A program made the position numbers and the translations under genes. From Diadema setosum (taxonomy: Eukaryota; Echinodermata; Echinoidea; Diadematoida; Diadematidae), in assembly GCA_033980235.1 (NCBI GenBank), contig CM067075.1:23259061-23323060 (forward strand): a DNA stretch of 64,000 bases. Reading direction: 5' to 3'. The notes beneath the pieces were generated by a model. It did not search any database. It was given only the letters and a program-made list of their open reading frames with translations, and was not told where the DNA came from. Positions 1-10,295 of the stretch are shown here, piece after piece (positions within the stretch are counted from its first letter, which is position 1; every line of letters starts with the position of its first letter).

Positions 1-19
1 AGTGTTACATTATTCTACA
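1..19 (-). repeat. 3' LTR, first 19 bp only
   Basis: Bases 1-19 are identical to bases 4272-4290, the first 19 bp of the 5' LTR on the minus strand (starting TGTAGAATAATG). The window edge cuts the LTR. The purine-rich PPT lies immediately inside it. Confidence 0.85.
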
Positions 20-30
20 TCTCCCCCCAA
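20..30 (-). other. Polypurine tract of the Ty3/gypsy element
   Basis: On the minus strand the sequence reads TTGGGGGGAGA directly before the LTR start, the expected position for the plus-strand DNA synthesis primer of an LTR retrotransposon. Confidence 0.75.
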
Positions 31-437
31 GCTAATTCATCTCACAGTCCAAAAGTTCCATTTGAAATATATTCAAATTCCGTTGAAATCAAATTCTTCA
101 GTCCAACACTTCTTATTAAAATTGTTCAACAGTCCTTTTAAACTTCTATATTAGAAAGAGTGTTTTATAAATCGGTCCAAACTTTCATTCTGATACATGT
201 CCAAAAGTTCAAAAAATTCAATCCAATTTCTATTTTACGTTAGGTCATTATTTAGTTTTTTTATTCTCAAATCGAGAGCCGCTGTGGTTGTTTTACTAGA
301 CGACCAGATCGAGTTCTCGTCTCAGGCGGCGCTCGTGGTTGTGAGTCCCCCTGTCGGCCCCTGGTTACCTGCTGGGCTCGTGGTGGACTCGAAGACGCCT
401 CCGGCTCAGCAACTCGGTTCTCCTGTGGCACCTCCGC

Positions 438-1706
438 TTAGACCTCCTCTGGTGGATCCTGCTGCGGCATTGTGGTTGGCTGCCCCTGGAGAACAACCAA
501 GGCACTTCTGTTCCGTCGCACTATCCCCTGGTTTGTCTGGATATGGTAGGACCTCGGCTGTTCTGCTTTTCCCACCACCTCTCCGAAGCGAGCTTGATCT
601 CGAACCCAGACGGCATTTCCTGGCTGAAGGTCTCGGAGAACATGCGATGAATGGCGCCTGTCATAGTTCGCCATTTGGTTTGTGCGATATCTGTCTTCCT
701 TCTTTCTCACATTCTCCAATTCCTGTGTTTGCACTCTAGGCATGAGTGTTTGAGGGAGAACAGGAAGTTGCGTCCTCAGTCGCCTTCCAATGAGGAGCTC
801 GCATTGTGCCATACCATTCTGCAATGGTGTCGACTGGTAGCTTAGGAGTGCAAGCTGGATGTCCTCGTTTTTCCTCAGCAAGGAATTCTCTGTGCGCACT
901 CCCCTCTCTGCTTCACCATTCGCTTGTGGATATCTTGGTGAACTGGTTGTTTGGACAAATCCATACTCCTTGGTGAACTTTTTGAAGTTTTCATTTGCAT
1001 ATTGTGGTCCATTGTCAGAGATTACCAAATACGGAATCCCACGGATTGCAAAGATCTCCTTTAGCGATTGGATCACTGCTTCCGAAGATTGGCCACGTAG
1101 TACTTTGACCTCGATCCATCTTGAGTAGTAGTCAACTACTATCAAGAACAACTTTCCTTTGTGTTCAAAGAGGTCCATGCCTAGTCGTTCCCATGGCCTT
1201 GTAGGAAACGACGATGTCATCAGTGGCTCTTTCGTCTCTTGGCGGTGGATTGCACATGTTATGCATCTGGAAATCATTTCTTCCACATTCTTGGATAGAC
1301 CAGGCCACCACACTGATTCTTTTGCTCTTGCCCTGCACTTTGTGATTCCCAAATGTCCTTGGTGTAATTTCTGGAGGATGTCCATTCTCAGGATCGTAGG
1401 AATCACTAATCTCTCACCGTAGATCAACAGATCATCAACGACGGTCAAGTGTCCTCTTTGTTCATAGTACTGTCTTAGGACTGGATTGTGTGGCATGTAG
1501 TCTGGCCATCCTTTGACACAGTACTGTCTGATTTGAGCACATATTTCATCTGACTTTTGTGCTTCTCTGATTTGATCCAGTCTTTCTTTGGATGCTGGAT
1601 GATTCGCGGTTGTGGCTGATGCGAATGTTTCAACTTCGTCGACCAAGGCGACCTCACCCTTTCCCGGCATCATGACAGGTGCGCGTGATAGGGTATCCGC
1701 CGTCAA
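438..1706 (-). pseudogene. Integrase region of the Ty3/gypsy pol
   Basis: This frame encodes the end of the RNase H connection and a complete-looking integrase. An N-terminal HHCC zinc-binding region is visible (His pair in the HQGH context, Cys pair in RCITC, around residues 115-150). The core shows the three catalytic acidic residues: D in GMDLFEH, D in VISDNGPQY and E in ANGEAERG. The open frame begins at an internal Met. The true pol frame upstream is the one at 1654-3336, and a frameshift near 1736-1741 separates the two. About 400 bp lie between the stop and the PPT. Function would be insertion of the retroelement cDNA into host DNA; this copy is disabled by the frameshift. Confidence 0.88.
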
Positions 1707-3336
1707 CTGCTGCTTTCCTGGAACGTAGACTGTCCTTCATCATCCGCAATCTGAACCGTTGAAGTTTTGGGGGCATTTTTGCTAGTTCTTTGGAGTTCAA
1801 GAGTGTGACCAGTGGTTTGTGGTCAGTCTCTACCTGGAAGTGTAGACCAAGGACATAGTCTGTGAACTTCTCGCATGCCCATGTTGCTGCTAGAGCTTCT
1901 TTTTCTATCACCGCATACCTCTGTTCTGTCTCTGTGAGTGAGCGTGATGCATAGCACACTGGCCTGCGCTTTCCATCTGACTGCACTTGATACAGGACTG
2001 CCCCCATTCCTGTATTGGATGCATCTGCGGCGATGATTGTAGGGAGTCCTGGGTCATAGTGGGCTAATACCTCAGGTGATACTAGCTTGTCTTTGATTCG
2101 CTCAAAAGACCTCTGCTGTTCTTCTCCCCATTTCCATGCATTGTCCTTGCATAGGAGCTGACGGAGAGGCTCGTTCATGTTCGCAAGTCCAGGTATGAAC
2201 TTTCCTACCTGGTTCACCATGCCCATGAACCGTTGGAGTTCCTTCACATTCCTGGGGGCCGGGAATTCTCTGATCGCTCTTGTTTTGTTTGGATCAGCCT
2301 TCACACCAGTTTCATCGATGATATGCTCCAGGAATTTCACCCGCTGCTGTGAAAACTCACATTTGTCATTCAGTGTGAGTCCTGCTTCATGTAGGCGCTG
2401 AAGGACTGCCCACACTCTGGTGTCATGTTCCTTTTGATTTTGTCCATGTATCAGCACATCATCCATGTGACAAATCACCCCATCCAGTCCTTCCAAGATG
2501 GATGACATTGTCTTTTGGAAGACCTCCGGTGCTGACGCTTTGCCAAAGGGTACTCTGTTGAAACAAAATCTCTCATATGGTGTGATGAACGTGGTCAGGA
2601 GTCTTGATTCCTGATCTAGCGGTACCTGCCAAAACCCGCTGTTCGCGTCGAGTTTGGAAAATATAGAGCTTTTTCCCAGCTTGGCGAGGCTTTCATCTAC
2701 AGACGACATCGGGTGGATTTCTCGTTCGACTGCTTTGTTGAGTTGGGTGAGACCCACACAAATTCGTATTGACCCGTTTGGCTTGGGCACTGGGACCATC
2801 CCTGAGCACCATTTTGTAGGCTCTGACACCTGAGAAATCACTCCTTGTTCAAGCATTGAGTCCAGTTCTTTTTTCACTTTGGGAAGCAGAGGATGGGGGA
2901 CCTTTCTCAGTGCATACAAACAATGTGGTTTAGCATCCGCAGACAGGGTGATATGGTGTGTCCTCTTCAGATGTCCCAGTCCTTGAAACAACTCGGGGAA
3001 TTCCTTTCGGAAATTTGCGTGAGTGTCCCCTTGATTGTCAAGTTCACCGACAAGAACGATGAGTCTCAAATCTGTACACGTTTTTCTGCTGAGTAGTGAA
3101 CATGGTTGATTTTCGATCACATACATTGTTTCTGTGATTTGTTTGTCTTTGTACTGCAGGTTTGCTTTCATTTGCCCAATGACTGTAAGAACTTTCCCTC
3201 CTGAACCATGTAGTTTCTTACTCGTTGGCTGAAGAATGCTTCTGTCCAGCCATGGCGTAGAATCTGAGAGTGCTGAAACTGCAGCACCAGTGTCCAACTT
3301 GAAGTGTGTTTCATTTCCATTCACTTGGCACTCCAA
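1654..3336 (-). pseudogene. Protease-reverse transcriptase-RNase H of the Ty3/gypsy pol
   Basis: An aspartic protease motif (LDTGAA) lies near residue 16. The RT follows at about residues 150-330, with fingers motifs (PVPKPNGSIRIC), motif A (FSKLDANSGFWQ), FNRVPFGKASAP and the catalytic HMDDVLIHG. The RNase H begins at about residue 435 with ADASNTGMGAVL and continues to TDHKPLVTL. All key acidic residues seen are intact. The last roughly 27 residues are out of frame: the natural pol frame passes to 438-1706 after a small deletion near 1740. The open frame starts at a chance Met. The real protein would be released from a Gag-Pol precursor, and the protease frame overlaps the end of the gag frame. 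Confidence 0.9.
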
Positions 3337-4117
3337 TACCGTTTGTCTGTTTCTCGGACTTCACCGAGGAAGGGAACATCAAGAAAGGAATCATCATCTC
3401 CTTCCGCTCCATCTATTTCATGGACTTTCCCTTGTTTTGGTTTGTCTTTGTATTTGTTCGGTGGAGGCTTTCCGCTAAGGCACACTGACTGAAAGTGGCC
3501 CATCTTTCCACAATGATGGCACTTTGCGTCTTTTGCAGGGTAATTTACGCGGTTATGTCTAGCTCTGCCACACCATTTACAGTTACCTTGTGATGGCATG
3601 GACGTCTTCCCACTTCCCTGGTTGTGTGAAGTGAACGATTTGCCCCGCGTACTCGTAGCCGTGATTGCAAGTGATCTGATAAGGCATCATCAAGCACTCC
3701 AACCACTATTCTGTCCCTTATCAGCTCATCTTTCAATGTTCCATTTTCACAGTCTTCAGCTAATCTGTACAGGTCATTGATAAATGAGTCAACACTTTCA
3801 TCCGGGCGCTGTGTGCGTTTGTTGAACTTTGCTCTCTCAACAATAGTGTTTTTCCGTAGATTGAAATATTTGTTCAGTGCTGTGACCACCTCATCATATT
3901 TCGCTGTTGATTCATTCACTCCGAGCGTTATTAGTATGTCATCAGCACAGTCACCCATTGCATACAGTAGTGTACTGACCTGTTCGCTGTCTGCCTGCTT
4001 TGCAAGCCCCGATGCAGTACGATAGCGGCTAAATCTCCGAAGCCATTTCGACCATTATGCCTGATTTAGTCCAGCGATTTTCTCGAAAATTTCTGGTAAA
4101 GACAGATTTTTCTCCAT
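3321..4117 (-). pseudogene. Gag with two zinc knuckles, broken
   Basis: The likely start is the ATG at 4117, just after the PBS and in frame with the capsid part. A TAA at 4057-4055 interrupts it near codon 21. The frame then reads through the capsid-like region to about 3690. A frameshift, probably with a small deletion, moves the nucleocapsid part into another frame (3599-3321). The second zinc knuckle is intact (C-X2-C-X4-H-X4-C, CHHCGKMGHFQSVC). In the first knuckle (CKWCGRARH...) the final cysteine is replaced by tyrosine. Gag would form the particle and bind the genomic RNA. Confidence 0.82.
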
Positions 4118-4130
4118 AGTTCGTTTACCG

Positions 4131-4142
4131 CCGCTGCCACCA
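4131..4142 (-). other. Primer binding site of the Ty3/gypsy element
   Basis: Immediately after the 5' LTR, the minus strand reads TGGTGGCAGCGG. It begins with TGG, complementary to a tRNA 3' CCA end, as expected for a tRNA-primed LTR element. I cannot name the tRNA from the sequence alone. Confidence 0.7.
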
Positions 4143-4290
4143 TGTAGAATCACGCAAAAGAGCGTAAAAGGAAACTATTATTGCCGTTTCATTTAGATTT
4201 TTATTTGGTGTCCGCTCGTGATACTCAAAACGTTGACAATACGTTTCATCCGTGATAGTCTTAATTCAGTCAGTGTTACATTATTCTACA
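4143..4290 (-). repeat. 5' LTR, 148 bp
   Basis: The segment begins TG and ends CA, with short inverted ends (TGTAGAAT / ATTCTACA), and is followed by a PBS. Its first 19 bp recur at the window start as the 3' LTR. It is short for a gypsy LTR but within the Mag-like range. It contains AATAAA-like sequence (CAAATAAAAATC) as a possible polyadenylation signal. Confidence 0.85.
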
Positions 4291-5438
4291 CTAGTGACCA
4301 TCACTTTTCAGTGACACTGCCAATTTCACTTCATCATGAGTTACGGCAAAGATCGTACGATATTTGGTTACGGCTGCCTACCTCAGTTACTTACTGTTGA
4401 GTCTACTCACAAGACAAACGGGCTTGATGAAAACTGAGGGAATAGCATTCAAATTCAGCCTGATTCTGGTGTTCTGATGATGATGTTCTGTGCAGTCCAA
4501 TACTAACGATGTGTGAAAGCGGAATGACTGTCGAAAGTCAGCTGGCTTGTTCTTCACACAACCTTGCGTTCGGGTTTACAAGCCGGTGTTCCGGCAAAGT
4601 GGTGCAACGCAGACAATAAGCATCTTTAACGTAAATCAAGAGTCGATCGAGTCGTGATCACCGTGATCGCCAAACGCTAAGCTCCTCGCGGGAGGGCTCC
4701 GCTGCTACGATGCTGTCTAACAAGTAGTTCGGTACACACTAACGTTAGTCATGTCGCGCTATCCGGGCATTGGAAAGACACGTACGTGTACGCGTGTCCA
4801 CCCAGGCGATACCGACAGACCGATAGATATTCGATATACTGTGTGCAGACGGAGGCAAACGAAGAAAACGTGCACACACAAAAAGTCGACGCGCGGCAAC
4901 TATTTTCATTTTTGGTAACTAATGCAGCGCGCACTAGTGCGTGCTGCTTTATTAAAAATTAATATTTAACAATTTTAGGCATTTTTTGTGATGAGATATA
5001 ATGTTCTCCAGAGTCCTTAAGACATGCCCTCACACCTCTCAAAGATAAATTTCCGGGTGCAGATACACTTTGTTTTCTTTAGGATCAGCATCCCATACAA
5101 CATCAATAGGTGTCAGTTTCCCTAGTCATTTGCGCCTTAAGTAAAGGAGCGGTTTCGTTTGATAAAAAAGAATAAAAAGATAAGAAAAACGTTAACCTAC
5201 TCTGATAAGATACTGCCGTTAAAGGACTCTAATAAGCGCATGTAGTTAACTGCCCCTAGAATGCTGGTTTGACCTGGATTGAGGAGCTCGATTCCCTGGA
5301 ATCTAAGCTTCGACCATTGCTTCATTCACTGAAGATGCAGACGCTGTCTTGTCAAGGGAGAGAAGGCATATGCCAATTGAAACAAGATGAGAATAATATC
5401 GCTTGCCAGCTCGAAAGTTGTATAATTTACCATGAAAG
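4291..5438. other. Non-coding, no gene recognised
   Basis: No convincing coding sequence is present. The part around 4600-4950 is locally richer in CpG than its surroundings. It ends in a 24-nt imperfect palindrome (4924-4947, centred on CACTAGTG). I see no promoter that can be tied to a gene. Confidence 0.4.
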
Positions 5439-5626
5439 GTGACGAGGTGGCTCAGTCGGTAGCATATGACTTGCAGTCTAAAGACTTGTGTTCCGGCGCG
5501 GGTTCGAGTCCCACTTATCTCAAGTCTAGCTGAGCAATGGTGTGAGTTGTCATAGCGTCCCCTCTAGTAAGGGCACAACACTTTGCACCTCAGCACTAGG
5601 ATATAAACAAGGCAAGTGCCAAATTG
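5439..5626 (+). mobile_element. tRNA-derived SINE (family A), 5' half
   Basis: The segment opens with a tRNA-like pol III promoter: an A box (TGGCTCAGTCGG) and, about 45 nt on, a B box (GGTTCGAGTCC). The body, from GAGCAATG through CCCCTCTAGTAAGG, matches the SINE copies at 12866-13188 and 13653-14001. The 3' half of the same SINE resumes at 6870, so this copy was split by the element at 5627-6869. It does not fold as a functional tRNA. Confidence 0.75.
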
Positions 5627-6869
5627 TGTCTCGCCCATTCGCGTACAAGGAATTAATATTTTTATAACTCCCAGAAGTTAATTGACCTGCTTATGACCTT
5701 TGACCTTGTAACCTTCAACACCCCAAGGGACATTTACCATCCAAGTTTGGTCACAAACGGACAAAGGGATCAAAAGTAATGAGCCATAATCAAAACGTGC
5801 CGTAAAAACCTAAAATTGGGCCCTAAAAATTTGTTGACCCCTTTCTGTGACCTTTGACCTTGTGATGACCTTTAACTTCCCAAGGGACATCTACCATCCA
5901 AGTTTGGTCACAAACGGACTTAGGGATCAAAAGTTATGAGCCACAATCAAAACGCGCCCTAAAAACATAACATTGGGCCCTAAAAGTTTGTTGACCCCTG
6001 TCTGTGACCTTTGACCTTGTGACGACCTTCACCTCCCCCAAGGGACATCTTCCGAGTTTGGTCACAAACGGACAAAGGGATCAAAAGTTATGAGCCATAA
6101 ACGAAATGCGCCCTAAAAACTTAACATTGGGCCCTAAAAGTTCGTTGACCCGTCTGTGACCTTTGACCTTGTGGTTACCTTCAACTTCCCATGAGACATC
6201 TACCATCACCCAAGTTTGATTGCCATTGTAGCAACATGTGCTGAGTTACGTGTGATAAGAGAGTCTTGCAAGTAAACTTTAACGTATGACCTCAAATGAC
6301 CTTTGACCTTATCATGTGACCTCTTACGGCACCATAACAAGAAGGTACCCCCAGTGCATCCATCACCCAAGTTTGATTGCCATTGTAGCAACATGTGTCG
6401 AGTTACGTGTGATAAGAGAGTCTTGCAAGTAAACTTTAACATATGACCTCAAATGAACTTTGACCTTATCCTGTGACCTCCAACGGCACCATAACATGAA
6501 GGTACCCCCAATGCATCTATGACCCAAGTTAGGTTGTAATCCAAGCACCTTATGTGAAGTTATTTGTCAAAAGAGAGTCTTGCAGGTAAACTTTAACATA
6601 GAAAAGAGAGTCTTGCACATACTCTTTAATATATGACCTCAAATTACCTTTGACATCATCACATGACCTCCGACAACACCATAACATGAAGATACCCCTA
6701 GTGCTTCTATCACCCAAGTTTGGCTGCCATTGCTGTAACAGTTGCCAAGTTATGCATCATAAGAGAGTCTTGCAGGTAAACTTTAACATTTGTGACGTAC
6801 GACGGACGGACGACGGACAGACGACATTTGGATCCCTTAGTCTCGCCTTCACCTCTGGTGGGCGAGACA
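5627..6869. mobile_element. TIR element built of about 155-bp tandem units, inserted in a SINE
   Basis: The ends are an 11-bp inverted repeat (TGTCTCGCCCA at 5627 and TGGGCGAGACA ending at 6869). Inside are two related sets of tandem units of about 140-157 bp. The first set (about 5700-6200) repeats the CCAAGTTTGGTCACAAACGG and TGGGCCCTAAAA motifs three times. The second (about 6200-6790) repeats GATAAGAGAGTCTTGC about four times. The right end carries a GACGGACGGACGACGGACAG tract. There is no coding capacity. Short open frames across it are periodic translations of the repeat. Confidence 0.7.
5694..6309 (-). promoter_or_regulatory. Series of perfect DR1 (TGACCT-T-TGACCT) motifs in the repeat units
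   Basis: The 13-mer TGACCTTTGACCT occurs at 5694-5706, 5848-5860, 6005-6017, 6157-6169 and 6297-6309. On the minus strand this is AGGTCA-A-AGGTCA, the consensus direct repeat with one spacer bound by RXR heterodimers, HNF4 and COUP-TF. The next two units carry decayed versions (about 6453 and 6643). That the motif is present is directly visible; that it acts as a regulatory site is inference. Confidence 0.45.
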
Positions 6870-7079
6870 AAAAGTGGAAGTCCCGTGTGTGAAAGAATCA
6901 CAACCCAGACACATTAAAAGATCCCGAATCGGCATTCCGTTATCGGAAAACTTAAGGTGCATAACCCGGTAAAGTGGTCCACCTCAAGTACATACAACTG
7001 GCCAGCTATACAAACAGACCAGGTAGTTGCATACGGGCTATCCAGCTATCTTGTCTGAAGGAACAATGAAGACAAAATA
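6870..7079 (+). mobile_element. tRNA-derived SINE (family A), 3' half
   Basis: Homologous to the 3' half of the copies at 12.9 and 13.7 kb read on the same (SINE) strand. Shared landmarks in order are TCCCGTGT, AAAAGATCCCG, ATAACCCGGT, AAGTGGTCC and GGGCTATCCAGC. It continues the SINE that begins at 5439. Confidence 0.65.
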
Positions 7080-7194
7080 AGATTAGGTGTGTTTATTACC
7101 CTCTTTGCAATTGCACCCTGATTCAGCACCTTGGAATAGGATGCCGTTTTAATCATATTTATATAAAAAAATACATATATATATGATTATATAA

Positions 7195-7207
7195 ATTCAT
7201 ACATATA

Positions 7208-7298
<91 letters not shown>
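7195..7298. repeat. (TA)n microsatellite
   Basis: A nearly pure TA dinucleotide run with two short interruptions, continuing on the far side of the MITE at 7634-7652. Open frames of alternating Ile/Tyr here are artefacts. Confidence 0.95.
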
Positions 7299-7301
<3 letters not shown>

Positions 7302-7633
7302 GGCTCGACACTAACTTTATTTTCCGGTGGCCCGATGGGGCCACCAAAATCATCAATTTCACATTCTTGGTGGCCCGAGAGAAAAATTTGGTGGCCCGAA
7401 AAAAAAAATTGATAAAAGTCCATTTTTTTTTTCAATAAGTCGCACACTCACTGCATGCATTTATTTTATGCATTTCCGGCGCAAAAAGTTACGAATTTAT
7501 TGACACACTTTTCAAAAAATTTTGGTGGCCCGAGGTGGGCCACCAAATTTGCCCTTTTCTGAAATTTTCGGGTGGCCCGACTTTCATTTTTGGTGGCCCC
7601 GGGCCACCGGGCCACCGTTAGTGTCGAGCCCTG
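7299..7633. mobile_element. MITE with perfect 17-bp TIR, inside (TA)n
   Basis: The ends are CAGGGCTCGACACTAAC and its exact reverse complement. The 335-bp body is AT-rich and repeats a GGTGGCCCG motif in both orientations. A CAGGG start is typical of hAT-type non-autonomous elements. The surrounding TA microsatellite hides the target-site duplication, so the superfamily is uncertain. Confidence 0.8.
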
Positions 7634-7694
7634 TATATATATATATATATATAGAAACAAAGAAAGGAAAACTGACCAGAAACAAATGATAAAT

Positions 7695-7783
7695 AGTGAA
7701 AACTTTGAGCAAAAAAAAAAAAAGATGAGAAAAGAAAACGAAACCGATGGAAACCCATTTTTTTGCGCTCAAAGTTTTCACTA
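7695..7783. repeat. Short inverted repeat (hairpin)
   Basis: TAGTGAAAACTTTGAGC and its reverse complement flank about 55 bp of A-rich sequence. It could be a tiny foldback element or a hairpin-forming satellite monomer. Confidence 0.7.
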
Positions 7784-8372
7784 TAATTATATATGTGTAT
7801 AACTATATAGTATTATATGTATATACATATTTTTTCATTTATTTGTCATAATCATTATTGATATGTAGGGGGACTGAACCGCTCTTGGCCCTAATTGACC
7901 ATTGAAGAAGTATATGGAAGCGATGACAAATGGGACAAAAGAGGGGTAACAGTGAATTGCAGTTGAATGTTCACAGACGCCATTTCGAAAAATACCCGAA
8001 ATGCCTGATTTGACCCTTACTTGACCTTGAAAGTGACCTTGAGAGGTGATAGTGACCTAGAATTGTAGAAATGATATTTAGAATCACATTCTCTAACCCC
8101 GTAAACCCCTTTACATGGGTTTCATTACTTTGATCAACCGTTTCAATTTGAAACTACAGTTGACCTTTAACCCCGGCTGGCAGCCGTATTGGATTTCACC
8201 AATATGGCGGCCCCAAGGGTTTTTAGTCTTGGCGCCCATCAAAAATCGAAAGAGTATGGTACAAGGGACCTCTGAACCAAATTTGGTGCTTTTTGGAAGA
8301 ATTTTAACCAAACAACTCATTTTGAGCCCTTGGGCCCCCAACTATTAGCGAACATTAATTTCCTATAGAGAG
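7784..8372. other. Non-coding stretch
   Basis: Nothing recognisable as a gene. A run of GACCTT-like words (8020-8060) recalls the repeat at 5.7 kb but without the DR1 spacing. Mirror-image open frames near 8.1-8.3 kb have no protein signature. Confidence 0.4.
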
Positions 8373-8531
8373 CAGGGGGCGGATCCACGCATTTCGTAAA
8401 GGGGGAGGAGTGCAAACAATATTTCTGAAGCTACTTTAGGGTTTCATCTCATTTTTCTTTTTATTTCTTTTGTTTTAACAACAAATACAGAGGAGCGCGC
8501 CCCTGATGCGCCCCTTCCGGATCCGCCACTG
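8373..8531. mobile_element. hAT-like MITE with GGCGGATCC termini
   Basis: Starts CAGGGGGCGGATCC and ends GGATCCGCCACTG, 159 bp, with a GC-rich ends/AT-rich middle pattern. The same terminus marks the MITE at 15538-15699 and the right edge of the array at 24290-25026, so this is a dispersed family. Confidence 0.65.
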
Positions 8532-9181
8532 GAGAGCCCTGCTCTTTTCTCATTAAAGACATTAATTTTTTCGCCGATAGGTGGCAGCACATAATTTACC
8601 AATCTAGACTCTCACCCGGTTTGATCAAGCAGCACGAGGCTTGTTACTTTCGACGGGAGGCGATTTCTTGAGTAAATTGGGAAGGCAGGAAACAGGTGGG
8701 CTGATCTCTGAAGAGAACTGTCTGGAAGAGCCGTGGTCATCGACTTCCGTGCAGGGTGACGATGATAATGAGGAAGATGAGGGAGTCTAGATACGAACAC
8801 AGACAAAGATACAAAAGTAGCTGACATCCGCGACAAGACACATTACCTTGTGGTACAGAAAAACTTACATGAAGTGAATCAATAAAATTGACACGAGACA
8901 CATTTATTCCTAAATCTTTGTTGAGAATCCGATACAATAGCCACAAAAAAAAATCGCCATTGTGTCCTACGTGTAAATATATAACAAAAATTTACGTTGT
9001 GTTGATTAGAACAACAAAGAAACAAAACAATAACTACACACAACTTAATTATAATTATGTGGCAAACTACCCAAAATGTAAGTTACTTATATGGCAATAT
9101 ACGAAAACACCTACACTTATTTGAAATTGAACACCCTTGTACGTGTTAATCTTATATTAAAGGTAATTATAGTGCATGATT
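8532..9181. other. Non-coding stretch
   Basis: No coding signature, tRNA or clear repeat. AT-rich from about 8930 onward. Confidence 0.4.
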
Positions 9182-9427
9182 CACTCTAAACAATGAAATG
9201 GTAAATCAGCATTTTCAAAATTTTCGCTCTTTCAATCTTTGTAAATGATAAATTCAACACTCAAATTGTTAGATTTACCATTTCATTATCGCAATCTAAT
9301 AATGAAGTGCTTAAACCAACAATTTGAATGTTAGATTTAACATTTTTAGTGTTTAATATAACATTTACAAAAGGATTGAGAAGTAACAACATTCAACATG
9401 TTGGATTTACCATTTTATTAAAGAGTG
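9182..9427. mobile_element. MITE-like element with imperfect TIR
   Basis: The outer 25 bp (CACTCTAAACAATGAAATGG...) recur inverted at the right end (...CATTTTATTAAAGAGTG). The AT-rich 246-bp body repeats words such as GTTAGATTTACCATT. No coding potential. Confidence 0.5.
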
Positions 9428-10295
9428 TTTAACGTCAACAGATACTGCCGTTGCGGTGGCTTAGTAAACATGCTGGTTTGCACACGATTTGATTTCAGTT
9501 TGGGCTGCATTGTTTGTTTGTTCATTTTCCATCTAACAAGATGGCTGGATAGCCCATATCAACGGCGTAAATCCGTACTGAGGAGTGGGGGGGGGGGGGG
9601 ATGGTCACCATCACCACGATTACAAGCCCATAACCGGACCAGCGCAGCCTTGGATGGGGTAGGGGGGGGGGGGGAGGGGAGAGAGAGAGAGAGAGAGAGA
9701 AAAGCTTGGTGTGCCCCCCCCCCCCACACACACACACTCACACACTTTACAGGGATCGGATGTCCCACTCTTTTGCATGAAATATAAAGTGGGAGGAAAG
9801 TGGCAGCAAAAATATGAAGACTTTTTGTTCTTGTTGTTTCTTTTTTTGCTCGTCAGATGACTTTCGGCGGAAAATCAGACCTTAAAAGTATGAAGACATC
9901 TTTTTGTTTTTGAAATATCTGTGAGAGGGAGCGATGCGACCGAACGGGGGGAGGGTGTGTATGGGGGGGGGGGGGGTATTCCTCTCCCACACGAGGAAGA
10001 TTTTTGCATTTAGAGACCTGAAATTCAGCGATCTGGGGCACACTTTTGGTGAACATTTTGTTTTCTTTTCTTTAAAAAAAACAAGAAAATGAAATATTCA
10101 AAATATATTATTGAATGACTAAATCGTGGTATTTCAGCTCTTGCTCCGCCTGTGCGACATCACTGTGAAGGCCTACTAAATAATGGGGCCTATCACCGGC
10201 GTAGAAAGAATTTGACCTATAGGAGGAGCGGTTATGTGAGGGATCGAAGCAAACGGGGGGGGGGGGGAGAGGGTTAAAATCTTTTTGCATTGAAA
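9428..10295. other. Microsatellite-rich spacer with a SINE-A tail fragment
   Basis: 9510-9565 matches the 3' end of SINE family A on the minus strand (GATGGCTGGATAGCCCATAT). The rest holds G runs (9588, 9663, 9965, 10254), a (GA)n run at 9679-9701, a C run and (CA)n at 9714-9744. No gene seen. Confidence 0.5.

Larger units (their letters stand above)
1..4290 (-). mobile_element. Ty3/gypsy LTR retrotransposon, Mag/SURL-like, decayed
   Basis: Read on the minus strand, the order is 5' LTR (4290-4143), PBS (4142-4131), gag, protease, reverse transcriptase, RNase H, integrase (ends 438), PPT (30-20) and the first 19 bp of the 3' LTR, which runs off the window. The PR-RT-RH-IN order and the Cys-rich Gag place it in Ty3/gypsy. 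The paired zinc knuckles, HMDD in the RT and short LTR are typical of the Mag/SURL lineage, known from sea urchins. The coding part is broken by an in-frame stop and a frameshift in gag and a frameshift between RNase H and integrase, so this copy cannot encode an intact polyprotein. Target-site duplication cannot be scored because the left end is outside the window. Confidence 0.9.

Noticed and set aside
6206..6901. Four similar short open frames in a row on both strands
   Set aside because: They follow the period of the 155-bp tandem units in the TIR element, not a gene family.
7159..7660. Open frames of alternating Ile and Tyr
   Set aside because: They read through a (TA)n microsatellite; the same pattern at 57.5-57.9 kb is rejected for the same reason.
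8111..8348. Mirror-image open frames of about 76 codons on both strands
   Set aside because: Same bases read on opposite strands, no protein feature in either.
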